From Clostridiales bacterium (lineage in GTDB: Bacteria; Bacillota; Clostridia; Christensenellales; Aristaeellaceae), in assembly GCA_015056365.1 (NCBI GenBank), contig SVGM01000010.1, positions 1 to 64,000 of the forward strand: 64,000 nt of DNA. The letters run 5' to 3'. Both the position numbers and the translations under genes were made by a program. Shown here one piece after another: positions 43,959 through 52,564 of this stretch; the stretch's first letter is position 1; every line of letters begins with the position of its first letter. The notes beneath the pieces were generated by a model. The model was given only the letters and a program-made list of their open reading frames with translations. It ran no database searches and was not told the DNA's origin.

Positions 43959-45532
43959 AGGCCAGCCTCCGGGATTTCGTAATACAGGCGTTTGTAGATG
44001 GAAAAGTCGCGCAGAACACGGGTAGCGTATTGCTTGGTGGGGCCTTCCATCAGGTTGTCCAGAATCAGGGTGCGCCGGTCGTTGGAATACTGAGAGTTGT
44101 TCAGCCAGTTTTGCACGGTGGTGGGGCCTGCATGGTATGCCGCCGCCACCAGCACCGGGTCACCCCAGAAGCGCCGGCTCAACTCACCCAGATAATAGCA
44201 ACCAAACTGAAGGTTGATCTCCGGCTCGTAAAGCCTGTCAAAGGAATAGTTGGGGATATTCAGATCGTCATTGACATATTCGGCGGTGTCGGACATGACC
44301 TGCATCAGTCCGCGAGCGCCTACGTTGCTTTCCACCTCGGGGCGGAAGGAACTTTCATTGAAGACAATGGCAGCCACAAACGCAGGATGCAGATTGTTTC
44401 GGTCTGCCTGCTGCTCGATCAGCTCTCGGTAGCGGTAGGGATGGCCGTCCGCAATGGCGGTCTGCGCCTGGTGCCGGTCGAGGAAAACCTGATCGATCTG
44501 TTTGTGAAGGTTGGTCTTAGCGATCCACAGACCAATGGCCGCAAGCAGCACCAGGGTGGTTAGGATACCCAGCCAGGGAATGGAAAAGCGGGACTGTACC
44601 TCCTCCTGATCGACAGAGGGCACGCTCTCGAGAGGGCGCGCATAGGGGTTGTTCCATTGTCGGACAGCGGATGGGCCCTGCTGGGGCTGCTGCACAGCGT
44701 AGGGGTTTTGGCGTTGGGGCCGGGAGGGAGCCTGTGTTGTTGCTGCATAGGCCGCGCCGTGCCCAGCATGCTGCTGAACAGCAGCAAGGCGTGCGGCGCG
44801 CTCCTCTTCCGTCAGCGGCCTTCGGTTCAGGTAGCTGTTTGGGTGGAGGGCTTGGTTCGCGTGCTCTGCCAAAGGCTGCGTTCTGCTCATGGGAACCGCT
44901 GCCTGAGCGCCGTGCCGCTTACGCTGGGCGATGGCCTCCTGCTGGGCGTCGATGCGCTGCTGCGCTGCAAGCAGTTCCGGGGGATAGCCTGCGGCGGCGT
45001 ATCGATCGGCCTGGCGAACCGGAGCAAAATCTCTGCGGTCGGAAACATCCTCCTGCATAGGTGCGGGGGCTGCCCTTACCACGGGAGCGACGGGTCGTGA
45101 CTCGCTGGAGGGCATGGTGTTCTGCTGAGCGATCCGCATCCATTCGGGCATTTGCGCCTGACCCGGGCTGTCAAATTGTGAGCCGTCCTGGGTGACGATG
45201 CGGGCAGCACGCCGGCGGGGCGCGGCAGGGTTGGGCTGCTGTTCCTGCCTGACTGGCTGCTCCGGTTTCGGCGGTTCAAAAGGAGCCTGCACGGCCTCCA
45301 GATCAAAGGGATCGTCCGGAATGACGGATTGGGAAACAGGCGTGATCTCGCCCAGCACGGGTTTCATGTGCTGAAACGGATCCGCCCGGTGGCGTACATT
45401 AGGGGTGCGCCGCTGTTCTGTCTGTTCGGACTGCCGTCTGCGCCGCTCCTGCTCAACCGACCGGACATAGGACCAGTCGTTGGGCGCGGAATCATCCCGC
45501 TGGCTGCGCATGGGGGAGAGTCTGGGGATCAT
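43955..45532 (-). CDS. membrane-anchored lytic transglycosylase with long disordered tail
   Basis: A 525-residue type II membrane protein. Residues 1-315 are proline-, glutamine- and arginine-rich and look disordered, and would lie in the cytoplasm. One membrane helix follows (about 319-342), then an extracytoplasmic SLT domain with catalytic Glu393 in FNESSFRPEV, VGARGLMQVM and AAYHAGPTTV. It would cleave the glycan strand to 1,6-anhydro ends. GAAGGAG precedes the ATG. It lies between coaE and the binding protein gene (ATGA overlap). Confidence 0.87.
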   Translation of the reverse strand: MIPRLSPMRSQRDDSAPNDWSYVRSVEQERRRRQSEQTEQRRTPNVRHRADPFQHMKPVLGEITPVSQSVIPDDPFDLEAVQAPFEPPKPEQPVRQEQQPNPAAPRRRAARIVTQDGSQFDSPGQAQMPEWMRIAQQNTMPSSESRPVAPVVRAAPAPMQEDVSDRRDFAPVRQADRYAAAGYPPELLAAQQRIDAQQEAIAQRKRHGAQAAVPMSRTQPLAEHANQALHPNSYLNRRPLTEEERAARLAAVQQHAGHGAAYAATTQAPSRPQRQNPYAVQQPQQGPSAVRQWNNPYARPLESVPSVDQEEVQSRFSIPWLGILTTLVLLAAIGLWIAKTNLHKQIDQVFLDRHQAQTAIADGHPYRYRELIEQQADRNNLHPAFVAAIVFNESSFRPEVESNVGARGLMQVMSDTAEYVNDDLNIPNYSFDRLYEPEINLQFGCYYLGELSRRFWGDPVLVAAAYHAGPTTVQNWLNNSQYSNDRRTLILDNLMEGPTKQYATRVLRDFSIYKRLYYEIPEAGL

Positions 45533-45549
45533 GAGGGCTCCTTCCCGTC

Positions 45550-46152
45550 TTAGATCGCCTCGGCGACCCAGACGTTATACAGCTTCTGTACCTCTTTTTG
45601 CAGCTCCTGAAGGGGTTTGTTGGTATCCAGCACCACATCGCTGCGGGATTCCTTTTCGCTCAGGGGCATCTGACTGGCGATGCGCTTGAGAGCTTGCTCG
45701 CGGTTCAGGCCGCTACGGGTACGCATGCGTTCGATCTGCACCTCTTGGGGCGAGGTGGTGCAAACGGTCACGTCCGCCAGGCGTTCCGCGCCCACTTCAA
45801 AGAGCAGAGGCACATCCAATACAACGATTAGGCTACCCATTTTCCGGCAGGTAGCGATGCGCTCCTCCAGCCGGGCGAGAATCATCGGGTGGGTAATGGC
45901 GTTGAGGGTTTTCCGCTCTTCCTCGTTGGAGAACACCAGCGCCGAGAGCACTTCCCGGTTCAGGGTACCGTCTGGGAAGAACACAAGACGGCCGAACGCC
46001 TCATGGATCAGGGGCAGCGCTTCGCCGCCCGGGGCTGTCAGCTCATGGCTGATGGCGTCGGCGTCGATAATCGTAGCGCCCAGCTCCTCCAGCATTTCGG
46101 CTACGGTGGTTTTGCCGCATGCGATTCCTCCGGTCAATCCGATGATCTTCAT
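45550..46152 (-). CDS. coaE: dephospho-CoA kinase
   Basis: Catalyses the last step of coenzyme A synthesis, ATP-dependent 3'-phosphorylation of dephospho-CoA. The 200-residue product has the P-loop GLTGGIACGKTTVAEML, DADAISHELTAPGG, HPMILARLEE and VLDVPLLFEVG. Length is normal. It lies 24 bases after polA, a common Firmicutes pairing. Confidence 0.95.
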   Translation of the reverse strand: MKIIGLTGGIACGKTTVAEMLEELGATIIDADAISHELTAPGGEALPLIHEAFGRLVFFPDGTLNREVLSALVFSNEEERKTLNAITHPMILARLEERIATCRKMGSLIVVLDVPLLFEVGAERLADVTVCTTSPQEVQIERMRTRSGLNREQALKRIASQMPLSEKESRSDVVLDTNKPLQELQKEVQKLYNVWVAEAI

Positions 46153-46176
46153 GGGGATTCCTCCTTGCTAATGGAT

Positions 46177-48897
46177 TTAGTGGGCTGCATCCCAGTCCTT
46201 GCCGCTGGATACTTCCGCCACCAGCGGCACACGCAGGGACACAACGCTTTCCATGGTTTCCTTGAGCAGTTTGGCAACGGCGTCCGCTTCGCTGATGGGG
46301 CATTCCACCACCAGTTCGTCGTGCACCTGCAGGATCAGCCGTGCTTGGTAGCCTTCCTGGGCAAGGCGCTGGCTGACGCGCACCATCGCCAGCTTGATGA
46401 TATCGGCGGCAGTGCCCTGCACAGGGGTGTTCATGGCGGCCCGCTCGCCGAAGTTACGCACGTTGCGGTTGTCCGACCGCAGCTCGTACAGTTCCCGGCG
46501 ACGGCCGAACATGGTTTGGGCATATCCCTTTTGGTAGCCCTGTTGCACGGATTCGTCCATGAAGACGCGCACGCCGGGATACCGCTGGAAATAGGTCTGA
46601 ATGAAATGATCGGCGTCCTTGCGGGTGATGCCGGCGTTTCTGGCCAGGCCGAAGCCGCTGATGCCGTAGACGATGCCGAAGTTGGTGGCCTTGGCAGCGC
46701 GGCGCATATCCGCGGTGACCTCTTCCATGGATACGCCGTGAATCTCCGCTGCGGTACGGGTGTGGATGTCCTGATCTTTCTGGAAAGCATCGCACATGGC
46801 TTCGTCGCCGCTGAGATGGGCAAGCACGCGCAGCTCGATCTGGCTGTAGTCGGCATCCAGCAGGATGTTTCCCTCACCCGCCACAAAAGCGCGGCGAATT
46901 TCACGGCCCTCTTCGGTACGGATGGGGATGTTCTGCAGGTTGGGCTCCAGGCTGGAGATGCGCCCGGTAACGGCGGCGGTCTGGTCAAAGGTGGTGTGGA
47001 CACGGCCGTCTTTGCCCCGGAGCTTTCGCAGACCGTCCACGTAGGTGCTTTGCAGCTTGGTCAGCTTGCGGTAGCGCAGGAGCGGTTCGATAGCGGGGTG
47101 ATAGGGCGCCAGCCCTTCCAGCACCTCTGCGGTGGTGGTATAGGAGCCGGTCTTGGTCTTCTTGGGGGCGGGCAGCCCCAGCTTATCAAAGAGCAGCTCG
47201 CCCAATTGGCGGGGACTGTTCAGGTTAAAGCCCTCGGGGGCATTGGTGAAGGTGAGGAAATTGCTGCGGCACTGTTCGATTTCTTCGGTAAACAGCTGGC
47301 TCAGGTCATCCAGCACCTGGGCGTCCACATAGAACCCCTCCCGCTCAATGTCAAACAGTACGCGGGTCAGCGGCAGCTCCATCTGAAGCAGCAGGTCGTT
47401 CATTCCGCGGAGCTGGATACGCTCCTTCTGGCGTATATACATACCGTAGAGTTCATAGGCGCCGGGCGCGGACGGGACGTCGCTTTCGTCAAGACCGTAT
47501 TCCGCGGCGAGTGACAGCTTGAGGGAATAATCCTTCTGGGCAGTATGAAGCAGGTATGCGGCCAGCATGGTATCCCAGCAGACCTGAGGCAGAGGCAGAC
47601 GGTAACGGGCGAGCTCGTGCATCAGCGTCTTGGCGCCGTGAAGGATCAGCGGCACCCGCTCCAGCACAGGGCTGAGAGCCGCCAGAATCTGATCCGGATA
47701 CAGACCGCCGCCCATGAGATCCACCACGATGGGCATACGCCACAGCTCCATGGCGGGAGTCAGCAGGGTAAAGGCGTCCGTATGGGGACACAGGACAGCC
47801 CACGGGGTGTCGCTGTCCGCCAGCGCCTGTGCAGCCTGGCGCAGCAGGGCTGTGTCAGTATAGACGGTTTCGGCGGCAATAGCGGGCGCTTTGGGCAAGG
47901 CGGCGTCATCCTCAGTCGTCATGGGCGCAGCAGCGGTGCCTTTGCTGGCAGGCGCTCCCTTGCCTGCGGCACGCCGGGATGCAGCGGTTCCGCGGGGGGC
48001 GGCAGCTGAGCTGACGCTGCCGCCGGAAAGCAGCTGCTCCACGTTCTTGCTGGTCTGAATGAGCCCGTACTGGGTAAGCAGGGGAACGCCTGCGTTCATC
48101 TCCTGCCATGTACACTCGGCAAAATCAGGCGTGATGGGGGCGGTGCGGCGGATCGTGCCCAGGTCACGGCTGAGCAGCGCTACTTCCTTGCCGGCACGGA
48201 GCTTTTCGCCCAGCTTACCCTTGACCTCGTCCGCGTGGGCCAGCACATTGTCCAGCGTTCCGTACTGGGTGATCAGTTTCAGCGCGGTTTTTTCGCCCAC
48301 GCCAGCGATGCCGGGGATGTTGTCGCTGCTGTCGCCCATGAGACCCTTCATGTCCGGCACCTGCTCAGGGGTGTAACCATAGGTGTCCTTCACGCCTTGA
48401 GCGTCCAGCAGCAGGCTTTCGCTGACGCCGGTTTTGGTCAGGATCACCTGGGTCAGGCCTCCTACCAGCTGCAGGCTGTCCCGGTCGCCGGTAAGAATGT
48501 AAGCGGAAATGCCCTGTTCATTGGCCAGCCGCGAAGCCGTGCCCAGCAGGTCATCCGCCTCGTAGCCTTCCAACTCGAAGGTGCGGATGTGCATCGCGCC
48601 GAGGATCTCCCGAAGCAGCGGCAGCTGGGGTCGCAGCTCCTCAGGCATGGGCTTGCGGGTGCCTTTGTAATCTTCGTAGAGGGTATGACGGAAGGTGGGC
48701 GCGTGGACGTCCAGCATTACGCACAGCGCGTCCGGGCGAAAATCCGACAGGGCCCGCAGCAGCATGCTGAAAAAACCGTGTACCGCATTGGTGTACACGC
48801 CGTCTGGTGAGGTCAGCAGCGGCAGGGCATGGAATGCGCGGAAAATCAAGCTGTAACCGTCTACCAGCATGACGCTGGAAATCTTGCGTTGGTTCAT
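46177..48897 (-). CDS. polA: DNA polymerase I
   Basis: The repair and Okazaki-fragment polymerase. The 906-residue product has a 5'-3' exonuclease domain (about 1-295, with LVDGYSLIFRAFHAL and GLMGDSSDNIPGI). An alanine-rich linker (about 300-345) follows, then a proofreading-domain remnant without the DxE and Dx3D catalytic acids. The polymerase domain has motif A LLDADYSQIELR, the O-helix RRAAKATNFGIVYGISGFG and motif C LQVHDELVVE. Proofreading therefore looks inactive, as in Bacillus and Thermus Pol I. Confidence 0.95.
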   Translation of the reverse strand: MNQRKISSVMLVDGYSLIFRAFHALPLLTSPDGVYTNAVHGFFSMLLRALSDFRPDALCVMLDVHAPTFRHTLYEDYKGTRKPMPEELRPQLPLLREILGAMHIRTFELEGYEADDLLGTASRLANEQGISAYILTGDRDSLQLVGGLTQVILTKTGVSESLLLDAQGVKDTYGYTPEQVPDMKGLMGDSSDNIPGIAGVGEKTALKLITQYGTLDNVLAHADEVKGKLGEKLRAGKEVALLSRDLGTIRRTAPITPDFAECTWQEMNAGVPLLTQYGLIQTSKNVEQLLSGGSVSSAAAPRGTAASRRAAGKGAPASKGTAAAPMTTEDDAALPKAPAIAAETVYTDTALLRQAAQALADSDTPWAVLCPHTDAFTLLTPAMELWRMPIVVDLMGGGLYPDQILAALSPVLERVPLILHGAKTLMHELARYRLPLPQVCWDTMLAAYLLHTAQKDYSLKLSLAAEYGLDESDVPSAPGAYELYGMYIRQKERIQLRGMNDLLLQMELPLTRVLFDIEREGFYVDAQVLDDLSQLFTEEIEQCRSNFLTFTNAPEGFNLNSPRQLGELLFDKLGLPAPKKTKTGSYTTTAEVLEGLAPYHPAIEPLLRYRKLTKLQSTYVDGLRKLRGKDGRVHTTFDQTAAVTGRISSLEPNLQNIPIRTEEGREIRRAFVAGEGNILLDADYSQIELRVLAHLSGDEAMCDAFQKDQDIHTRTAAEIHGVSMEEVTADMRRAAKATNFGIVYGISGFGLARNAGITRKDADHFIQTYFQRYPGVRVFMDESVQQGYQKGYAQTMFGRRRELYELRSDNRNVRNFGERAAMNTPVQGTAADIIKLAMVRVSQRLAQEGYQARLILQVHDELVVECPISEADAVAKLLKETMESVVSLRVPLVAEVSSGKDWDAAH

Positions 48898-48944
48898 GTG
48901 TCCTCCATCGGGCGGATTGGCAAACGCCTGCCCATCTTATCCTT

Positions 48945-48972
48945 ATTATATCACAGAAGGGAAGCAGCAAAC
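48945..48972 (-). promoter_or_regulatory. putative polA promoter
   Basis: On the minus strand GTTTGC, 16 bases, then a perfect TATAAT, 47 bases ahead of the polA start. The -35 box is weak. Confidence 0.5.
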
Positions 48973-49013
48973 AACCTGCCCGCAGCGCAGGAGGCGTACA
49001 GGCATGTTTTGGT

Positions 49014-49053
49014 ACAGACAAAAAACAGAGAACCCGGTTTTTCAGGTTCTCTG
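49014..49053 (-). terminator. nrdR terminator
   Basis: On the minus strand CAGAGAACC/GGTTCTCTG around a 9-10-base loop, followed by TTTTTTG. It directly follows the nrdR stop. Confidence 0.85.
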
Positions 49054-49065
49054 GTATGAATGCGA

Positions 49066-49545
49066 TCAGTTGTCGGTGCTTTTGCGGTTGTGGCTCTCAT
49101 GGACCAGCTTGTTCAGCTCGTCCATGAAACTGGATACGTCTGTGAACTGGCGGTATACCGACGCAAAGCGCACATAGGCCACTTCATCCAGCATCTTCAG
49201 CTCTTCCATAACAGCTTCGCCGATCCGGCGGGAGGAGAATTCATCATCGCCAGTGGAGTGGACGAGTTTTTCGATCTTTTCCACGATGGTATCGATCTGC
49301 GTGATACTAACGGGACGCTTCTGGCATGCGTGAATCAGACCTTGCTTGATCTTGGACGCATTGAAGGGCTCGCGGCGCATATCCTTTTTGACCACCATCA
49401 CGGGTGAGGTTTCAATTTTTTCGTAGGTGGTGAAGCGGCGGCCGCAATGCAGGCATTCTCTGCGGCGACGGATGGAACTGCCCTCCTCGGTAGGGCGACT
49501 GTCGATCACGCGGCTGTCCAAATAGCCGCAATACTGGCATCTCAT
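49066..49545 (-). CDS. nrdR: transcriptional repressor NrdR
   Basis: Represses ribonucleotide reductase genes according to bound ATP/dATP. The 159-residue product has the zinc ribbon C3-C6/C31-C34 with IRRRREC, and an ATP-cone (about 49-139) starting MVVKKDMRREPFNASKIKQG. The start at 49545 has AGGAGG upstream, matching the family N-terminus MRCQYCG. It has its own promoter and terminator. Confidence 0.95.
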   Translation of the reverse strand: MRCQYCGYLDSRVIDSRPTEEGSSIRRRRECLHCGRRFTTYEKIETSPVMVVKKDMRREPFNASKIKQGLIHACQKRPVSITQIDTIVEKIEKLVHSTGDDEFSSRRIGEAVMEELKMLDEVAYVRFASVYRQFTDVSSFMDELNKLVHESHNRKSTDN

Positions 49546-49619
49546 AGAGATATTCCTCCTTTTGTGACAGCGGGACGTTCGAACCACCCGTTGCATGAAT
49601 CAACGACTCCACTGGGTTT

Positions 49620-49648
49620 AGTATAGCAAAGCAAACATCGAAATTCAA
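49620..49648 (-). promoter_or_regulatory. nrdR promoter
   Basis: On the minus strand TTGAAT, 17 bases, TATACT, 75 bases ahead of the nrdR start. Confidence 0.7.
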
Positions 49649-49654
49649 GGGTTT

Positions 49655-49703
49655 TGTGGAGAAAATGTGGAAAGATATGCACATTCTGTGGAAATGTGGA
49701 TCA
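49655..49703 (-). promoter_or_regulatory. cluster of DnaA-box-like motifs ahead of nrdR
   Basis: Four TGTGGA-starting 9-mers in 49 bases, at 49655, 49666, 49687 and 49695, resembling the DnaA box in reverse (TGTGNAWAA), three with one mismatch or near it. They lie just upstream of the nrdR -35 box. DnaA is known to control ribonucleotide reductase genes in some bacteria; control of nrdR here is inference. Confidence 0.45.
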
Positions 49704-49967
49704 TTTTCGGTCACAGGTGTTTTTCCGTCCGTTGTGTTCAATGGTCACCAGCACCACGTCGTCTCCGATCCGGCACACGTCCTGCCAGGGGATCACCAGC
49801 CCGCATTTTTCGCCGCGCAGGGATTGCAGAAAGCTGGTATCCGCAGGCACCACCAGTGCGGTAATCCGGCTGTCGCTGAGACAGAACTCCAGGTCCATCA
49901 CCCGCCCCAGCCGTCTGCCGTCCTGTACGTCGATGACTTCCTTTTGCCGAAGCTCGGAAAGGGTCAT
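49701..49967 (-). CDS. PRC-barrel protein, YlmC/YmxH family
   Basis: An 88-residue small beta-barrel protein. MTLSELRQKEVIDVQDGRRLGRV and a central DLEFCLSDSRITALVVP match the YlmC/YmxH sporulation-associated family of Firmicutes. Its function is unknown. Its 3' end touches the DnaA-box-like cluster. Confidence 0.85.
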   Translation of the reverse strand: MTLSELRQKEVIDVQDGRRLGRVMDLEFCLSDSRITALVVPADTSFLQSLRGEKCGLVIPWQDVCRIGDDVVLVTIEHNGRKNTCDRK

Positions 49968-50055
49968 GTCTTCAGCTCCTATCTCATAGAGAATGGTTGC
50001 GGGGGAGTGATTTCATTGTATGCGGAATATGGGATTTGATGAAGAAATCCTGTGC

Positions 50056-50102
50056 AAAAAACAGCAGCGCCGTCCTCCGCTGAAGTGGGAGAACGGTGCT
50101 GC
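50056..50102 (-). terminator. rnpB terminator
   Basis: On the minus strand GCAGCACCGTTCTCC pairs with GGAGGACGGCGCTGC (one mismatch), 9-base loop, then TGTTTTTTG. Confidence 0.9.
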
Positions 50103-50118
50103 GTAAGCGCTTTTCAAT

Positions 50119-50465
50119 GCTGCCGGTGCGGTCATAAGCCGAGTTCTGTCGTTGGACGATCATCTATCTACGCCGTACGTTGCCGCACGGCTCCAGCGAT
50201 CTCTTTAAGAGCGCGACGGGCCGCCGCATTGCCCTTGATCGGATCTTGCATCAGGTGGGGTTTACAGCGCGTATCCGTTACCGGTACGCGGGTGAGCTCT
50301 TACCTCGCCTTTCCATCCTTACCTGCTGCCGAAGCGGCAGGCGGTCTATTTCTGTTGCACTTTCCTTGGAGTTGCCTCCACCGGCCGTTAACCGGCACCC
50401 TGCCCTGCGATGCTCGGACTTTCCTCATGACTTGCGCCACGCGATCGTCAGGCCGCCCGGCAGCG
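50119..50465 (-). ncRNA. rnpB: RNase P RNA, bacterial type A
   Basis: The catalytic RNA of ribonuclease P, which matures tRNA 5' ends. On the minus strand the conserved blocks are GAGGAAAGTCCGAGC near the 5' side, GGAAAGTGCAACAGAAA, GGTAAGAGCTCACC, and ACAGAACTCGGCTTATGACC at the 3' side. The ends pair as helix P1 (GCTGCCGG with CCGGCAGC). Length is about 347 bases. The 5' end is set by the promoter and P1 to within a few bases. Confidence 0.95.
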
Positions 50466-50471
50466 GTTGAA

Positions 50472-50500
50472 AGGATAGCACGACAGGCGCGAATTGTCAA
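50472..50500 (-). promoter_or_regulatory. rnpB promoter
   Basis: On the minus strand a perfect TTGACA, 17 bases, TATCCT, about 7 bases before the inferred rnpB 5' end. Confidence 0.85.
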
Positions 50501-50524
50501 GGTATATCGGGGTTTTGAAAACCC

Positions 50525-50553
50525 TTTACACGGAACGCGGCGGATGGTATCAT
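50525..50553 (+). promoter_or_regulatory. promoter of the NTF2-like gene
   Basis: TTTACA, 17 bases, TATCAT, 32 bases ahead of the ATG at 50586. Confidence 0.65.
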
Positions 50554-50585
50554 CAGAATTGGGTAAATTCGACAGGCGGAGGGAA

Positions 50586-50960
50586 ATGCCAGTGGATATC
50601 GTTGCTTTCTGGGATGCAGTTTTGCGTCAGGATGAACGGGCGCTACCGGCGTTCTTTTCGCAGGATGCCGTGGTGAGGTGGCATTGTTCCAATGAGCGCT
50701 TCACCGCCGCTGAGTTTGTTCGCGCCAACTGCGAATACCCCGGCAGCTGGGCGGGGGAGATGGAGCGGCATGAGGATCTGGGCGATTTACAGATCACGGT
50801 GATGCGGGTGTTTCCGCAGGACGGCACTGCATCGTTTCATGTCACGTCTTTTTTCACCCTGCGCGACGGACGCATCGAATCCCTTGACGAATACTGGGCA
50901 GATGACGGCCCGGCGCCCGCCTGGCGGCAGACCATGGGTATCGGCGTGCCCATTCGCTGA
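50586..50960 (+). CDS. NTF2/SnoaL-like domain protein
   Basis: A 124-residue cone-shaped alpha+beta protein. AFWDAVLRQDERALPAFFSQDAVVRW and SFFTLRDGRIESLDEYWADDG are the SnoaL-like pattern. Such proteins bind or transform small molecules; the ligand is unknown. ATG at 50586 follows GGCGGAGGG. Confidence 0.75.
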   Translation: MPVDIVAFWDAVLRQDERALPAFFSQDAVVRWHCSNERFTAAEFVRANCEYPGSWAGEMERHEDLGDLQITVMRVFPQDGTASFHVTSFFTLRDGRIESLDEYWADDGPAPAWRQTMGIGVPIR

Positions 50961-51150
50961 ACGAAAACGGCGATTTGTTTACGAGTTTGACTGCGCTGTG
51001 CCGGAGGATATCCTCCGTTGAGTGTCGAAATATAGAATTTGTGCGATTTTGCCCGCCTGTAGCGCTGCGTTCAGGCGGCATACCGGCGGTACCATGCGCA
51101 GCCCGCCTTCCCGGAAAAATAACCAGACTTATTGGAGGTATAAGCCAGTT

Positions 51151-52386
51151 ATGAGATCCCTGAGAACAGCTGCACTGTTAACCGTGACTGTTTTGCTGAT
51201 CCTGCTGCTGCCCTTTGGCGCAAGCGCCAAGACCGTGGAGGAGTGGCTGGAAGGCTACGATACGGGCGCTATTTGGTTCGGCGAGGACTTTGCCTATGAT
51301 ATTACGGATGAGGAAGCCTGCTGGGAGTTGCTGATGAAGCCTATCACGGTGCTGGACGTGGGCCAGAAGGAAGTGGTCTACCCGCGCACAGGCCCCAGCT
51401 CCGACAGTCCCAAAGTCAACGAGGATAAGCTGGGCGGTACCATCAACGGCGATTCTGCGGCAGTGCATGTGCTTGGCGAGGATGAGAACGGCTGGACGCT
51501 CATTGAGGGTGTGGACTATTACAACCGCATCATCCGCGGCTACGTGAAGACCAACATTCTCAAAACCGTTACCCCTAACGAAAAGTACGGTATTATTATC
51601 GATAAACTGACCCAGCGGCTCTATGTGTTCATTGATGGAAAGCTGTGGTCCAGCTGTGCGATCTCTACCGGCCTGGTCAATGATTCCCAGCCCTATAATG
51701 AAACGGCGGCAGGGGAATATTTGGTGGTCAGCTGGGTGGGTGACTTTGACAGCGAGGGTATGATCTGCGCCATGGCGCTGCGCTTCAACGGCGGCGACAT
51801 GATCCATCAGGTACCCTACACGGTTCTTGCCGACGGCACCAAGCGTTTCACCAAGTGGGAGGCGCTCCTGGGGCAGAAGGCCAGCCACGGCTGCGTCCGT
51901 ACGGCACGCATCGCCAACGAGGACGGCCTGAATATGCGCTGGCTGTGGGACAACATCAAGCGTAACACCAAGGTGGTCGTCTGGGATGATTACGGACGCC
52001 GCGCCCCCTATCCGGACGATTCCATGATGATCTATTACAACCCCAACGGCGGCAGCTATTACCATGCTATTGAGGACTGCACCAGCGTGCGCAGCAAATA
52101 TCTGCCTCTAGCGGGTTTTGCGTACAGCGAGCTGGATACCGACCAGGCGTATATGAAGCTGGAGCGCTGCTCCACCTGCCTGCCGGCTCTTCGAAAGACC
52201 CAGATCGACGAGCAAAATCGTGCCCGCGGCGTAGAGCCGCTGGTGGAAGAACCGGTGCCGGAGGAAACTGACGATATCGAGGAAACCCAAGCCGCAGAAA
52301 ACGCCTCTCCTTCCAGCCTGGATACGTCGCTAGTGGATGAAACCGGCGATGGCGAGGTAACCATTGTTATCAGCCCTGTGCAATAA
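51151..52386 (+). CDS. L,D-transpeptidase (YkuD), exported
   Basis: A 411-residue exported protein. A signal peptide (about 1-26, ending GASA) is followed by an SH3-like region with VVYPRTGPSSDSPKV (about 75-135). The YkuD catalytic domain comes next, with YGIIIDKLTQRLYVFIDGK and the active site SHGCVRTAR (H246, C248, R250). It makes 3-3 cross-links or other L,D bonds in peptidoglycan. The acidic C-terminus (about 355-411) is disordered; a cysteine-containing stretch, LERCSTCLPAL, precedes it. GGAGG lies 12 bases ahead of the ATG. Confidence 0.88.
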   Translation: MRSLRTAALLTVTVLLILLLPFGASAKTVEEWLEGYDTGAIWFGEDFAYDITDEEACWELLMKPITVLDVGQKEVVYPRTGPSSDSPKVNEDKLGGTINGDSAAVHVLGEDENGWTLIEGVDYYNRIIRGYVKTNILKTVTPNEKYGIIIDKLTQRLYVFIDGKLWSSCAISTGLVNDSQPYNETAAGEYLVVSWVGDFDSEGMICAMALRFNGGDMIHQVPYTVLADGTKRFTKWEALLGQKASHGCVRTARIANEDGLNMRWLWDNIKRNTKVVVWDDYGRRAPYPDDSMMIYYNPNGGSYYHAIEDCTSVRSKYLPLAGFAYSELDTDQAYMKLERCSTCLPALRKTQIDEQNRARGVEPLVEEPVPEETDDIEETQAAENASPSSLDTSLVDETGDGEVTIVISPVQ

Positions 52387-52455
52387 CACAAAAACGGACG
52401 GTATTCCAAATGTTGTTTACACACCTTTGAAATTTGTTGCACGAATCAAAGTGCG

Positions 52456-52490
52456 AAACGCCAGACGGTATACACCGTCTGGCGTTTACT
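52456..52490. terminator. terminator after the L,D-transpeptidase gene
   Basis: A perfect 14-bp stem AAACGCCAGACGGT/ACCGTCTGGCGTTT with a 4-base loop and a short T tract; it may serve both strands. Confidence 0.82.
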
Positions 52491-52564
52491 GTTATAGGAG
52501 CAGCCGTATATAGGGATGCTTCTTCTTTCATTTTCCTTTGGAGAAAAAGACGGGCACCGTGCTA

